Part shown: one piece after another, positions 26,191 through 34,760 of the stretch
Layout: the number at the start of each line of letters is the position of its first letter
How positions within the stretch are numbered: the stretch's first letter is position 1
Assembly: GCA_020439945.1 (NCBI GenBank)
Contig: JAGRPB010000022.1
Location: 1 to 42,609, forward strand
Direction: 5' to 3'
Source of the DNA: Verrucomicrobiia bacterium
Lineage (GTDB): Bacteria; Verrucomicrobiota; Verrucomicrobiia; Verrucomicrobiales; DEV007
DNA length: 42,609 nucleotides
Translations under genes and position numbers: made by a program
Notes under the pieces: generated by a model
Database searches by the model: none
What the model saw: only the letters and a program-made list of their open reading frames with translations
What the model was told of the DNA's origin: nothing

Positions 26191-27222
26191 TCAGGTGACG
26201 GGCAGGGCGGTCCGGTTCAGCCAGAAATCCCGTTGCGCGCCGCTGAGACCGCCATCGCGATGATCGCCGTCGATGCGGGCGGCGGCTTCGGTGGTTCGCT
26301 GCCAGTTTCCTGCCGCGGCGAAGTAGGCGAGTTCGAGTCTGTCGGCGTAATACTCGGCCCCGGCTTGAGCGCAAAGCCGGCCATAGAGATCGGGAACCTG
26401 GTCGAGTTGATCCAGAGCGATCAGGCAACGGGCCTTTCCGTAGAGGCAGGCGGGATCGGACGGCGTGATGGCGAGGGCGCGGTCGTATTGATCGGCGGCG
26501 TCTCGAATCATGGAACGCGATTCCGAATCGCCGTGGAGTTCGGAGGTGGCGGTTTCGTAGAGAGCGGAGGCGAGGCGTTCGCGAAGGGCGAAGGCCTCGG
26601 CAGTTTTCTCCGGGACGGTGGCGGCCTCTCGCCGGAGACGATCGAGGGCCTGCTCGCGGTTTTCAAAGAGGGCGGAAAGGGCGCCTTGGGCGTAGAGCTG
26701 GGTTCGGGCGTCAGGCCGGTGACGCAAACTGCGCAGCGCCTGAATGGAAGACTTGTCCAAGCGCTCGCGGAGTCGTGCCGGTGCGAGTCGAGAGAGCGAT
26801 CCGTTGTCTTCTTCAGCCGCTTTGGCGAGGCTTTCGGCAGCGAGCGATGATTCTTCCGAAGGAGGTTCCGGTGAGCCGGTGAGTGGATTGCCGAGCCGAA
26901 TGCCGGCGAAGGGATCGGCCAACTCTCTGGGCCGCGGTTGCCCGGCCACCAGCCACCCTCCGATCAGACATCCGAGAACGGGAGACATCAGGCAAAGCAG
27001 GGCGGCGAGCAGGCCGAGTGTGCCGATGCCCGGCTGTTCCTTGGCGCCAGGATAGAGTCGGACCGCGGCAATGGCGATGAAAACCACGAGCAGGTGGATG
27101 CCGATCGCCGCCGGAAGCGGTGGCAGATTTGACGAACCGATCTGCTGAATGCCCACGAGGATGGCGGCCGTGTCGAGCGCGGCCAGGAGGGCGAAAACCA
27201 GCAGGAGAGGAGAGCGTGCCAT
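26191..27222 (-). CDS. pelE: PelE: inner-membrane TPR protein of the Pel complex
   Basis: Protein of 343 residues (P. aeruginosa about 329). Three hydrophobic stretches occupy about the first 95 residues (PLLLVFALLAALDTAAILV; IGIHLLVVFIAIAAV; GLLAALLCLMSPVLGCLIGG). A cytosolic alpha-helical TPR region follows (for example YDRALAITPSDPACLYGKARCLIAL). It has low obvious similarity to characterised PelE, and the call rests on architecture and position between pelD and pelF. PelE bridges PelD/PelG and the polymerase PelF. The start is ATG 27222, 26 bases after pelD. Confidence 0.8.
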   Translation of the reverse strand: MARSPLLLVFALLAALDTAAILVGIQQIGSSNLPPLPAAIGIHLLVVFIAIAAVRLYPGAKEQPGIGTLGLLAALLCLMSPVLGCLIGGWLVAGQPRPRELADPFAGIRLGNPLTGSPEPPSEESSLAAESLAKAAEEDNGSLSRLAPARLRERLDKSSIQALRSLRHRPDARTQLYAQGALSALFENREQALDRLRREAATVPEKTAEAFALRERLASALYETATSELHGDSESRSMIRDAADQYDRALAITPSDPACLYGKARCLIALDQLDQVPDLYGRLCAQAGAEYYADRLELAYFAAAGNWQRTTEAAARIDGDHRDGGLSGAQRDFWLNRTALPVT

Positions 27223-27248
27223 CGGCGGTGGAGAGAATTTGCTGGGTC

Positions 27249-28730
27249 TCAGTCGGTTGAGGCGGGGGCATTCACCGCTTCGGGGGCCGCCGCTGGCTTC
27301 TGTGGAGTCGGGGCCGCGGCATGGGCCTGGACGTTTGAGGCGGATTGGCTGCCTTTCACGATTCGGATCGCTTCCGTCAGGCTGAAGACGTGGTGTTTCA
27401 CCGAGTCGTCTTCGGTCTCCGTGCGCCTGAGCAGTTGGGTCGCGATCTGGTCCGCGGCTTCGTGCGAGGATACGGGGGACAGGACGCCGATCGCGATGGG
27501 GATGGTTTTTCCGTCGCCGACCGCGCCTACCGGATCTCCGGGGGCCGCCGCATTGCCAAGGCGTTCGGCAAAGGTTTCGAGAACGGTGGACGGGGCGCTC
27601 GAATTCGCGGCGAAAAGGATGAGGCGCCCCGGCAGGTGGAGATCTTTCTCGAGACGATGCGCAATCTCGATCTGGCGGGCGAAAAGCTGATTCGAGAGAA
27701 GGCGCTTGCGATTCGGGTCCTTCGTCTCCGCCCCGAGATCGGAAGCCTGAAAGCGACCCAGGCACCAATCGAGAACCGCCTCGATCCGGGCGAAATTGTC
27801 CCAGGTGATGGCGCCAAATTCCATTCGCGCGATGAGCAGCACGGCCCGCGGACCGGAGTGGGTGGCGGCGGATTGCTGCCACGGGATGGCGGCCAGGTGA
27901 GGGCGATGGGAAGAGCCCTCCTCGGTCTTTGGAATCCCACCGTCCCAGGAGGATTGCCAGGTGGCCAGCTTGCCGGAACTCAACGCGGCTTCGGCCAGAG
28001 GCGCGGCGTCGTTGGGCAGGGTTTCGGGAAACTCGGTCTCGCTGGCACTGGTGACCGCGGCTCGCGTGAGCACGGGATGGCGCCCGGTTTCGTCCCGGTA
28101 GATGGCGGCGGCGATGACGCCGAAATCGCGGGTGAAGAGTTCGAGCAAGCCGTCATCGAAGCGGCCATGATCTCCGGCGAAAAGGCGTTGGATTTCCGAG
28201 GGAAGGGAGAGGTTTTCGGCGCCCTCGAGAAGCAGCGCCTGCTGGAGTCGGGATTCATTGGCGCGATACAGCGCGATGTCCTCCTCGAAACGCTGATTTC
28301 GGTCGGCAATGGCGATGGCCTGACGACGAAGCTGATCCGAAGGACCCGCCACCAGTCGATGTATCAGCGTGCCCACCGCCGCTCCGAGTACCAGCGCGAG
28401 AAAGTAGTAGGGCTTGGTGGTGAAGAGGGCCTGCGGCGTCATGTTCCCAAACGACCACTGCAAAAGCAGGACGGACGCGGCGGCGAGCAGGGCGCCCACC
28501 AAACCGGCGGCGGCGCCGTAACGCCCACCGAGGAAAAAGGGCAACACCAGCCACGGGGTTGGGTTGAGACGCTGCCAGCCGGGATCGTCCTTGCTGATCA
28601 GCCAGTTGCAGACGGCGAGAATGGCCAGCAGGACAGCGGCATCGATGGGTGCGGTCTTCCAGATCGATGGACGTTTGGTGAGCGTCGCGAGGTCGTCCTG
28701 GGTGTCATGCGGCTGAGCTTTGGTGGTCAT
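27249..28730 (-). CDS. pelD: PelD: membrane GAF/degenerate GGDEF protein, c-di-GMP site altered
   Basis: Protein of 493 residues: about four TM segments (about 28-45, 60-92, 107-127), a coiled-coil stalk (about 134-168), a GAF domain (about 180-327) and a degenerate GGDEF domain (about 340-455), the PelD layout. PelD in Pseudomonas binds c-di-GMP through an RxxD inhibitory site in its GGDEF-like domain and so switches on Pel polymerisation. Here the aligned position reads A396-P-G-D399, so the arginine is replaced by alanine. GGDEF itself is replaced by VGDGK. Activation may therefore use another ligand or be constitutive (inference). A Pro/Ala-rich tail ends the protein. Confidence 0.85.
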   Translation of the reverse strand: MTTKAQPHDTQDDLATLTKRPSIWKTAPIDAAVLLAILAVCNWLISKDDPGWQRLNPTPWLVLPFFLGGRYGAAAGLVGALLAAASVLLLQWSFGNMTPQALFTTKPYYFLALVLGAAVGTLIHRLVAGPSDQLRRQAIAIADRNQRFEEDIALYRANESRLQQALLLEGAENLSLPSEIQRLFAGDHGRFDDGLLELFTRDFGVIAAAIYRDETGRHPVLTRAAVTSASETEFPETLPNDAAPLAEAALSSGKLATWQSSWDGGIPKTEEGSSHRPHLAAIPWQQSAATHSGPRAVLLIARMEFGAITWDNFARIEAVLDWCLGRFQASDLGAETKDPNRKRLLSNQLFARQIEIAHRLEKDLHLPGRLILFAANSSAPSTVLETFAERLGNAAAPGDPVGAVGDGKTIPIAIGVLSPVSSHEAADQIATQLLRRTETEDDSVKHHVFSLTEAIRIVKGSQSASNVQAHAAAPTPQKPAAAPEAVNAPASTD

Positions 28731-28753
28731 CAGTGATGAAATCTCAATTCAGA

Positions 28754-30745
28754 TCAGCGGTAGGCGCGGATACCGATCATGCCGACGAAGACTTCGGAAT
28801 CGTCGTTGCTGGCGCCTGTTCCGTCGGAGTAGTAACCGCCTTCAATGACCAGATCGACAGACTTGCCGAGCGAGTATTCGAGTCCCGCGGTGAATTGATA
28901 ATCCCATTCGTCGTCCGCAAAATCGAAGAACAAGCCGGTGCCAACGTAGGTGAACAAGCGGGAGTTGACCTGTGCCTCGTAGCTCAGATTGAGGCCGTGG
29001 GGATGGTAGAGCGGCTCGATGAGGTCTTCCCCGAGCAAGGCTCCGTCGGCGGGATCGCCGTTGTAACCGAGACGTTTCGCTTCGCCGGCCGAAATCCGGT
29101 TGGCGTCGAACTGTTCGTATTCGCCGCGATAGCCGAGAAAGATCTGCTTGGTCTCGGTCACGTTTTCCCAGATGGGACGACCCACTTCGACGTAGGCGCC
29201 CCATCCGTCGCCGAGATCGGCGCGATCGGCTTTCACCTGTCGTCCCCACACGCCCGCCGACGCTTCGAAGCGATTTGGGAGGGGAAGATCGATCGACCCG
29301 CTGACCCGGTTCTCGACGCCGTCCAGTGCGATCATCTGGAGGGAATCCATCGCGGGCAGGTTGGCATCGATCGCGATCTCGTATCCCAACACGCCGAGGT
29401 AGGGGGATTCGTGACCATAGGAAACGCCGCCCGAGACTTCGCCGTGCGATCCACCGCCGATGCGGCCTTCAACATAGGAAAGGTTGTCGTCGAAATACTT
29501 GCGGACGAAAGCCACCGCGCCCAGGAAGTCGCCGGACGACTGGCGGAGTGAGCGTTCCTTGGACAGCTCCACCTCGTAGGCCCAGGCCCGGACGCCGCCA
29601 TAGAGATCCGGTTGGATGGGCGCCGAGACGTCGAGTCGTCCGAAATAGCCTTCACCCTCGTTTTCGGAGAGTGCCTCGAAGCTGGCGTCCACGGTGCCCG
29701 TGCGCAGGTGTGCCACCTCGCGCTCGGCAACGACCGCTTCCTCGCGAACATGCGCGGGAACGGTGGGATCCTTGGACAATTCGGCGTAAGCCGCGCGCGC
29801 GTCGTCGAAACGACCCACTGCCCGAAGGGTTTCCGCCAGCGCGTCCTGAGCGGGGTAGGGTTGGCCGCGATAGTGCTTGGCCTTGATGTCCTCGAGCATG
29901 GGAAGCGCCTCGAGGTAGTGGTAGTTCGGCACCAGGGCTTGGGCGTAGAACAGTTGCACCTCCAGATCGTCCGGGTACTTCTTGCGAAGCTCCTCGGCGT
30001 GGGCCAGCGCCGCTTCCGCCTTGTGAACCCTGATCAGTTCGTAGCCGGCGAGCACGGCCTCCAGCTTATCCAGTTCGGCCAATCCGCTCTCGGCGAGCGA
30101 GCGCTGCGATTCTGGAGCGGTTTTTGAAATGGTGACGCGGGAGTAGGCTTCGCGCGCGGCGGTCAGATTGCCGATGGTGGCGTAGGTATCGCCGAGATCG
30201 ACTTCGAAAGGAAAGTCGGCTCCTTTGAAGGTGGTGGTCCGTTCCTTCTCCATCAGCGCCACGGCTTCGGTGTATTTCTGCTGTTGAACGAGGCCGTCGA
30301 TCTTGTTTTCCAGGATCTCGAAGGGACTGGGCGGTTCGTCATCCAGATCCATGGCATCCTGCACCAGATCCGATTCCGTGTCCGGGAGCGTTCCGTTGGG
30401 ATCCCGCCGGCGGAGTTCGTCGGACAGCGCGGCAATCATCCTCTCATTGTTCAACCGGGCATAGATCCCAAGCAGGTTCTGCACGTAGTCCGTGGACAAC
30501 TCCGGCAGGCGGTTGAGGATTGCGTCGTCGCTGGGTAGATCGCCGGAGTTTCCATCCGTCTTTGCCGGAGCTTCGGAGGATTCGGCAGGCTTGGGCGCCT
30601 GCTCGCTTTCCTGAGCGAGGGAGAAAGAGACGAGTGGTCCTGTGGCGATCGCTAGTGCGAGCGAAAAGATGGAAAAACGACAACGGGACAACGCGCGCGA
30701 AGTCGCCGTAGATCGCCTTTTGGCGGTTAACGGACGGTGATCCAT
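28754..30745 (-). CDS. pelB: PelB-like outer-membrane beta-barrel with TPR segment
   Basis: Exported protein of 663 residues and first gene of the pel unit. The signal peptide, about 20-44, ends SLAQE after a long basic head. TPR-like helices (about 130-350) are followed by a beta-barrel (about 360-663) with alternating amphipathic strands (GRLDVSAPIQPDLYGGVRAWAYEV; LVIEGGYYSDG) and a terminal aromatic-Arg end, GMIGIRAYR. This matches the C-terminal porin part of PelB through which Pel leaves the cell. The anchored TPR part is a separate gene at the other end of the cluster. Start: ATG 30745; pelD begins 23 bases after the stop. Confidence 0.82.
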   Translation of the reverse strand: MDHRPLTAKRRSTATSRALSRCRFSIFSLALAIATGPLVSFSLAQESEQAPKPAESSEAPAKTDGNSGDLPSDDAILNRLPELSTDYVQNLLGIYARLNNERMIAALSDELRRRDPNGTLPDTESDLVQDAMDLDDEPPSPFEILENKIDGLVQQQKYTEAVALMEKERTTTFKGADFPFEVDLGDTYATIGNLTAAREAYSRVTISKTAPESQRSLAESGLAELDKLEAVLAGYELIRVHKAEAALAHAEELRKKYPDDLEVQLFYAQALVPNYHYLEALPMLEDIKAKHYRGQPYPAQDALAETLRAVGRFDDARAAYAELSKDPTVPAHVREEAVVAEREVAHLRTGTVDASFEALSENEGEGYFGRLDVSAPIQPDLYGGVRAWAYEVELSKERSLRQSSGDFLGAVAFVRKYFDDNLSYVEGRIGGGSHGEVSGGVSYGHESPYLGVLGYEIAIDANLPAMDSLQMIALDGVENRVSGSIDLPLPNRFEASAGVWGRQVKADRADLGDGWGAYVEVGRPIWENVTETKQIFLGYRGEYEQFDANRISAGEAKRLGYNGDPADGALLGEDLIEPLYHPHGLNLSYEAQVNSRLFTYVGTGLFFDFADDEWDYQFTAGLEYSLGKSVDLVIEGGYYSDGTGASNDDSEVFVGMIGIRAYR

Positions 30746-30951
30746 TGAGTGGTCGCTGAGTGGTGCAGCAAGGCCACCTTATTGAAGATCACTTAAATAT
30801 CAAGCCTATTTGAAAATTTCTAGAAGCGATATTTTTGCCGCGATCCACACGCTGTCGAGAACCGCAGACAGCCACGTGGTTAAGACGGCCCGGCGAGGCT
30901 CCTGTCGCGGAAAAACGAGGCATTCCCCGATCCCTTGCGCTAGGTTGAATC
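30746..30951. promoter_or_regulatory. AT-rich divergent promoter region upstream of pel unit
   Basis: The 206-base gap between the pelB barrel gene (minus) and the SDR gene (plus) has an AT-rich core at about 30778-30835. It probably carries the main pel promoter. No confident sigma factor boxes, FleQ-like site or riboswitch were seen. Confidence 0.5.
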
Positions 30952-31743
30952 ATGAATCTCGACTTGAAAGACAAGGTGGTGGTCGTCACCGGTGGGGCGA
31001 GCGGTATCGGGGAGGCGATCGTGCGGACGCTGGTGATCGAAGGCGCCCTGCCAGTGATCCTCGATCGCAAACCGAAAGAGGATTGCGCCGCCCTGCTGGC
31101 GGAAATGAATATCGAGCATGCCGACGGCGCCTATCTGCGGGTCGATCTGACCTCCGCCGATCAGGTCGCGGAGGCGATCAAAGCCACCATGGTTCGATTC
31201 GAGACCATCGATGGACTGGTGAACAATGCGGGGGTCAATGACGCGATGGGGCTGGGCGCCAAGCCGGATCAGTTCCGGGCTTCGCTGGAAAAGAATCTCG
31301 TCCAATGTTTCACCGTGACCCATCTGGCCGCTCCCTACCTGCGCAACAGTGTGATGGGATCGATCGTGAACATCGGCAGCAAGGTGGCGTGGACGGGGCA
31401 GGGGGGGACGTCGGGATACGCTGCCGCCAAAGGCGGTCTGGCCGCGCTGACGCGTGAGTGGGCGGTCGATCTCGCCACCGATGGCGTGCGAGTGAACATG
31501 GTGGTGCCAGCCGAAGTGTGGACGCCGATGTATGACGATTGGCTCGCCTCCCAGCCCAATCCCGCCGAGCGGCGGCGGGAAATCGAAGAACGCATTCCCC
31601 TCGGCCAACGCATGACCGAGCCGCAGGAGATCGCCGACGCGGTGTTGTTTCTGCTCAGTGCCCGCTCCGCCCACACCACGGGGCAGATCATTCATGTGGA
31701 CGGGGGATACACCCACTTTGACCGGGCTTACCGACCCAAGTAA
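30952..31743 (+). CDS. SDR-family dehydrogenase (sugar dehydrogenase candidate)
   Basis: Classical short-chain dehydrogenase of 263 residues. The NAD(P) motif TGGASGIG is at 13-20, NNAG at 91-94, and the catalytic Ser143, Tyr156 and Lys160 (YAAAK) are all present. The C-terminal DGGYTHFDRAY is the usual closing segment. MNLDLKDKVVVVTGG resembles SDRs annotated as L-fucose or related sugar dehydrogenases, but this is a weak substrate clue. It is followed 104 bases later by the methyltransferase on the same strand. Confidence 0.88.
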   Translation: MNLDLKDKVVVVTGGASGIGEAIVRTLVIEGALPVILDRKPKEDCAALLAEMNIEHADGAYLRVDLTSADQVAEAIKATMVRFETIDGLVNNAGVNDAMGLGAKPDQFRASLEKNLVQCFTVTHLAAPYLRNSVMGSIVNIGSKVAWTGQGGTSGYAAAKGGLAALTREWAVDLATDGVRVNMVVPAEVWTPMYDDWLASQPNPAERRREIEERIPLGQRMTEPQEIADAVLFLLSARSAHTTGQIIHVDGGYTHFDRAYRPK

Positions 31744-31797
31744 GCTCGGTTGGTCTTCCGGTTGTCTTCATGGGACGGTGACGGAAATTTCGCGAAA

Positions 31798-31812
31798 GGC
31801 GGTTTTCCCGCC
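31798..31812 (+). terminator. weak hairpin after SDR gene
   Basis: GGCGG-TTTTC-CCGCC: a 5-bp stem with a T-rich loop, 55 bases past the SDR stop and 36 before the methyltransferase. It may only be an intergenic hairpin. Confidence 0.3.
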
Positions 31813-31847
31813 GCGAGGGATCGCGTTCCGGTGTATCTTTTCCGTTC

Positions 31848-32885
31848 ATGTCTCTTCAGACCCTCCCCAAAACCGACCCCACCAAGATCCTCCGCTATCG
31901 CGACGGTATTTACGCCGTCGATATGCTCACGGCGGCGATCGTCGAATTCGACTTTTTCACCCGTCTCGCGGAGCAGCCGGGCTCCTTCGAGGAGGTCCGC
32001 GATATGATGGGTTGGGCGCCCCGTCCCGCCGATGTGCTGATCACGCTTTGCAAAGCCAATGGCTTCATCGCCGAGGGACTGGAGGGAACGCTGCAGGTGA
32101 CCGGGATGGCGCGCGAACACCTGGTCTCGGATTCACCGTGGTCGCTGGCGGGCTACTATGGTTCGCTCAAGGATCGCCCCGTGGTAAAGGACTTCGTCCG
32201 GGTGCTCACCACCGGGAAACCGGCCCAGTGGAGCGGGCATGAGAATGCCGAAGAGGATTGGCACGGCGCGATGCACGATGAGAACTTTGCCGTCGCCTTC
32301 ACGGCGGCCATGGATTGCCGCGGGCTGTTTCTCGGCAAGGCGCTCGCCGATCATCTCGCCGAAGATCTCGCCGACCGGAAACGGGTGCTCGACGTCGGTG
32401 GTGGATCGGGCGTGTATGCCTGTGCCTTGATCGCGAATCATCCTCATCTGACCGCCGCCGTGATGGAGCAGGCCCCGGTGGATGCCCTGGCCCGGGAAAA
32501 AGTCGCCGAGCGCGGACTCGCCGATCGGGTGGAGGTCGTGACCGGCGACATGTTCTCGGGCAAGTGGCCAAAGGATGCCGACACGCATCTATTCTCGAAC
32601 GTGATGCACGATTGGGATACTCCCGAGATTGCGACCCTGTTGGGTCATTCCGCCGCCGCCCTGCCGTCCGGCGGTCTCATCATCATTCATGAAACGTTTC
32701 TGAACGCGGAAAAAACAGGCCCGCTACCGGTGGCCGAATACTCCTGCATCCTGGTACACTCCACCCAGGGGCGCTGCTATGGGAGTGGCGAAATGATCGC
32801 CCTGCTGGAGGCGGCTGGATTTGGCGATGCCCGCTACTTTGATACGGCGGGAGATCGCGGCGCGGTGGTCGCGCGAAAGCTCTGA
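31848..32885 (+). CDS. SAM-dependent O-methyltransferase (acetylserotonin OMT fold)
   Basis: Class I methyltransferase of 345 residues with the two-part layout of the PF00891 family. The N-terminal winged-helix dimerisation domain is at about 15-95. The Rossmann domain has LDVGGGSGVYA (181-191) for SAM and NVMHDWDTPEI, where the His is the usual catalytic base position. The substrate is unknown; relatives methylate phenolic, carotenoid or polyketide hydroxyls. An ACCCTGTTG core in a perfect 14-base palindrome lies in codons just after HDW, without disturbing the alignment. Confidence 0.85.
   Translation: MSLQTLPKTDPTKILRYRDGIYAVDMLTAAIVEFDFFTRLAEQPGSFEEVRDMMGWAPRPADVLITLCKANGFIAEGLEGTLQVTGMAREHLVSDSPWSLAGYYGSLKDRPVVKDFVRVLTTGKPAQWSGHENAEEDWHGAMHDENFAVAFTAAMDCRGLFLGKALADHLAEDLADRKRVLDVGGGSGVYACALIANHPHLTAAVMEQAPVDALAREKVAERGLADRVEVVTGDMFSGKWPKDADTHLFSNVMHDWDTPEIATLLGHSAAALPSGGLIIIHETFLNAEKTGPLPVAEYSCILVHSTQGRCYGSGEMIALLEAAGFGDARYFDTAGDRGAVVARKL
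32633..32646. repeat. ACCCTGTTG-core hairpin within methyltransferase gene
   Basis: Perfect GACCC-TGTT-GGGTC, identical over 14 bases to the intergenic copy at 3896-3909. It is preceded by CCCGAG, as in the copy at 14254. It is read in a different frame from the copies at 22966 and 42375. Confidence 0.6.
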
Positions 32886-32911
32886 GAACCACGGTGCGGC
32901 GTCCGTTCCGG

Positions 32912-33298
32912 TCAGCGCGTTTCGGCGCTGTCGTCTGCCGATGATGCCGCCTTTTCGGCCGGGTCTTCGTCGTCCGCTTCGGCGCTGTCCTGCGACAGAG
33001 ACGCGCCGGCCTCTTCGATCTGCATGAGGCCGGTATTTTCCTCCGAGCCGGGCATGAGGAAAAATCCCGCCGCGATCATCGCCGTGGCCGCGCCTCCCGC
33101 CGCCATCCAATGACGGGGACCGATGCCATAAAACCAGGTCGAAACCCGTTCGCAGAGCAGTCCGCGAGCCGATTGCCTCAGCATTTCCCCCCGCTGCCGT
33201 TCCTTGAAGCCCTCCAGGAAGTTTTCGTAAAAATCTTCCGGCGGCCGTTCGTAGCGCTTCAGACGCAACAGGCGTTCGATGTCTTGAAACTCGCTCAT
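32912..33298 (-). CDS. small single-pass membrane protein, candidate anti-sigma factor
   Basis: Protein of 128 residues: a soluble helical N-terminus (EFQDIERLLRLKRYERPPEDFYENFLEGFKER split by Pro-rich turns), one TM (about 63-82, HWMAAGGAATAMIAAGFFLM) and a very acidic Ser/Ala/Asp tail. It lies 69 bases downstream of an ECF sigma factor on the same strand, the usual place for a membrane anti-sigma factor. The HxxxCxxC zinc motif is absent, so it would be a non-ZAS type. No known domain was recognised. Confidence 0.6.
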   Translation of the reverse strand: MSEFQDIERLLRLKRYERPPEDFYENFLEGFKERQRGEMLRQSARGLLCERVSTWFYGIGPRHWMAAGGAATAMIAAGFFLMPGSEENTGLMQIEEAGASLSQDSAEADDEDPAEKAASSADDSAETR

Positions 33299-33367
33299 GG
33301 TCTTGCGGTGAACTCGAAACCCTCAGCCTCTTGGGGACCGGGTAAGCTGATCAGTTTTTTGCTCAAA

Positions 33368-33985
33368 TCAACGGCGAAATTCCTCGAGATAATTCTGCAA
33401 CTGGCGATGGGCGTAAAAGAGACGCGAACGAACCGTGCCTTCCGAGATGCCGAGAATCCGGCTGATTTCCGCATGGGGAAGTCCTTGGATATCATACATC
33501 GTCACCACTGCCCTGTGGTCATCTGACAGCTCCTGCATGGCGGCGTTCAATCTTTGCTGCAACTCGTTCAGGTTCGCCTCGCGCACCGGATCGGTCTTCG
33601 AGGTGTGCTCGATGAACTCCTCGTCGTTCTGAATCGCCAGATCCAGATCGTCGAGGCTCAGTTTGCGTTGCCGTCCCCGCTTCTTCAGGAAATTCAGGGA
33701 CATGTTGACCGCGATTGAATAGATCCAGGTGTAGAAGGACGATTTGCCCTGGAATCGTTTCAGCGAACGGTAGGCCTTGGCGAAAACGTCCTGGAGAATG
33801 TCGTGGGTGTCCTCGCGGTTCGAGGTCATGTGATAGACCAGCCCGTAGAGGCGCGGAGTGTATTTCTCCACCAACGCGTCGAAAGCTTTCGTGTCGCCGC
33901 CGCGAGCCCGATCGACCAGTTCGCGATCTTCGTCCGGCTTGCGCATCTTGCGCTTCGGTTGATCGGTGGAACAGGGCTGCGACAT
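33368..33985 (-). CDS. ECF (RpoE-type) RNA polymerase sigma factor
   Basis: Sigma-70 family group 4 protein of 205 residues (ATG 33985; the Met at 33946 is an alternative start). Region 2 has YTPRLYGLVYHMTSNREDTHDILQDVFAKAYRSL (split: YTPRLYGLVYH and DILQDVFAKAYRSL). Region 4 has LPHAEISRILGISEGTVRSRLFYA, a clear helix-turn-helix. An acidic linker joins them. It would redirect RNA polymerase in response to an envelope signal; the following membrane gene may hold it inactive. The target promoters are not identifiable here. Confidence 0.93.
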   Translation of the reverse strand: MSQPCSTDQPKRKMRKPDEDRELVDRARGGDTKAFDALVEKYTPRLYGLVYHMTSNREDTHDILQDVFAKAYRSLKRFQGKSSFYTWIYSIAVNMSLNFLKKRGRQRKLSLDDLDLAIQNDEEFIEHTSKTDPVREANLNELQQRLNAAMQELSDDHRAVVTMYDIQGLPHAEISRILGISEGTVRSRLFYAHRQLQNYLEEFRR

Positions 33986-34114
33986 GGACGATAACCATGC
34001 CCGCGCGCAAGAACGGTGGCAATGCGAAAGTCCCGTCCTTCGATCCGGAATTCCTGTCTCCTGGCCCCGGGGGTGCCGTGGTTGCCATCTCGATCGTCTG
34101 CCGGAGAAGTTGCG

Positions 34115-34729
34115 TCAGTTGACCGCCGTGAGTTCTTCTTCGATCGATTTGACGTATTCATCGATGGCATCCGCTAGCGGATGACCCGGTATCCGGGCAA
34201 TCTCCCGGGCAGTCGGTAAAATTGTCTCGGGATCGCGATTGAAGAGATCCTCCAGCACTTCGTCGTTGAAGGATTCGGGAAGGTCGATCCGGGCGACGAG
34301 AGGCTTGAGATCTTCGGTGTAGTTTCGGTCATCGGTAAAGACGAGCGCGTTCCGAAAGGCGTCCTCGCGGATTTCGATGGGCGCTTTTTCGTTGGTGGCC
34401 AGGGTGATCAGTTGCCTGCCCAGTTCCCGGTCATTGATCCCTTCGTTGTCCAGGAGATTGGAGAGGCGATCCTCCCAGTAGAATTCGGGATCGCTCGCCA
34501 TGGCGTCGGAATCTTCGGCGTTTTCTGATTCGGCGATTTCTTCGGTGGTCGCCTCAGTCAGCGTGACCGTGGTGTCGGGATCGGTAGCTTTCGCTGCGGT
34601 GGCAGGCTCGGACGAACTCGTCGAACCGCTGGTGGGGTCATCGTTGCCAAAATGACGGAGGCCGAAGAGGCCGACGATCGTAATCAGAGTGATCGTGGCA
34701 AGGAGGGAAATCAGGAATCGAGGATTCAT
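34115..34729 (-). CDS. membrane-anchored protein of unknown function
   Basis: Protein of 204 residues. An N-terminal TM (about 5-24, FLISLLATITLITIVGLFGL) is followed by a Ser/Thr/Glu/Asp-rich disordered linker (about 30-80) and a soluble helical C-terminal domain (about 85-200, with ELGRQLITLATNEKAPIEIREDAF). The helices suggest a HEAT-like fold but no family is recognised. It starts 31 bases after the cytochrome stop and is probably co-transcribed with it. Confidence 0.7.
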   Translation of the reverse strand: MNPRFLISLLATITLITIVGLFGLRHFGNDDPTSGSTSSSEPATAAKATDPDTTVTLTEATTEEIAESENAEDSDAMASDPEFYWEDRLSNLLDNEGINDRELGRQLITLATNEKAPIEIREDAFRNALVFTDDRNYTEDLKPLVARIDLPESFNDEVLEDLFNRDPETILPTAREIARIPGHPLADAIDEYVKSIEEELTAVN

Positions 34730-34760
34730 GGGAAGCGTAGAGGATTGAGGTTGATTTGGC

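Noticed and set aside
27223..27882. Upstream extension of pelE
   Set aside because: It overlaps pelD in another frame; ATG 27222 starts the TM and matches PelE length.
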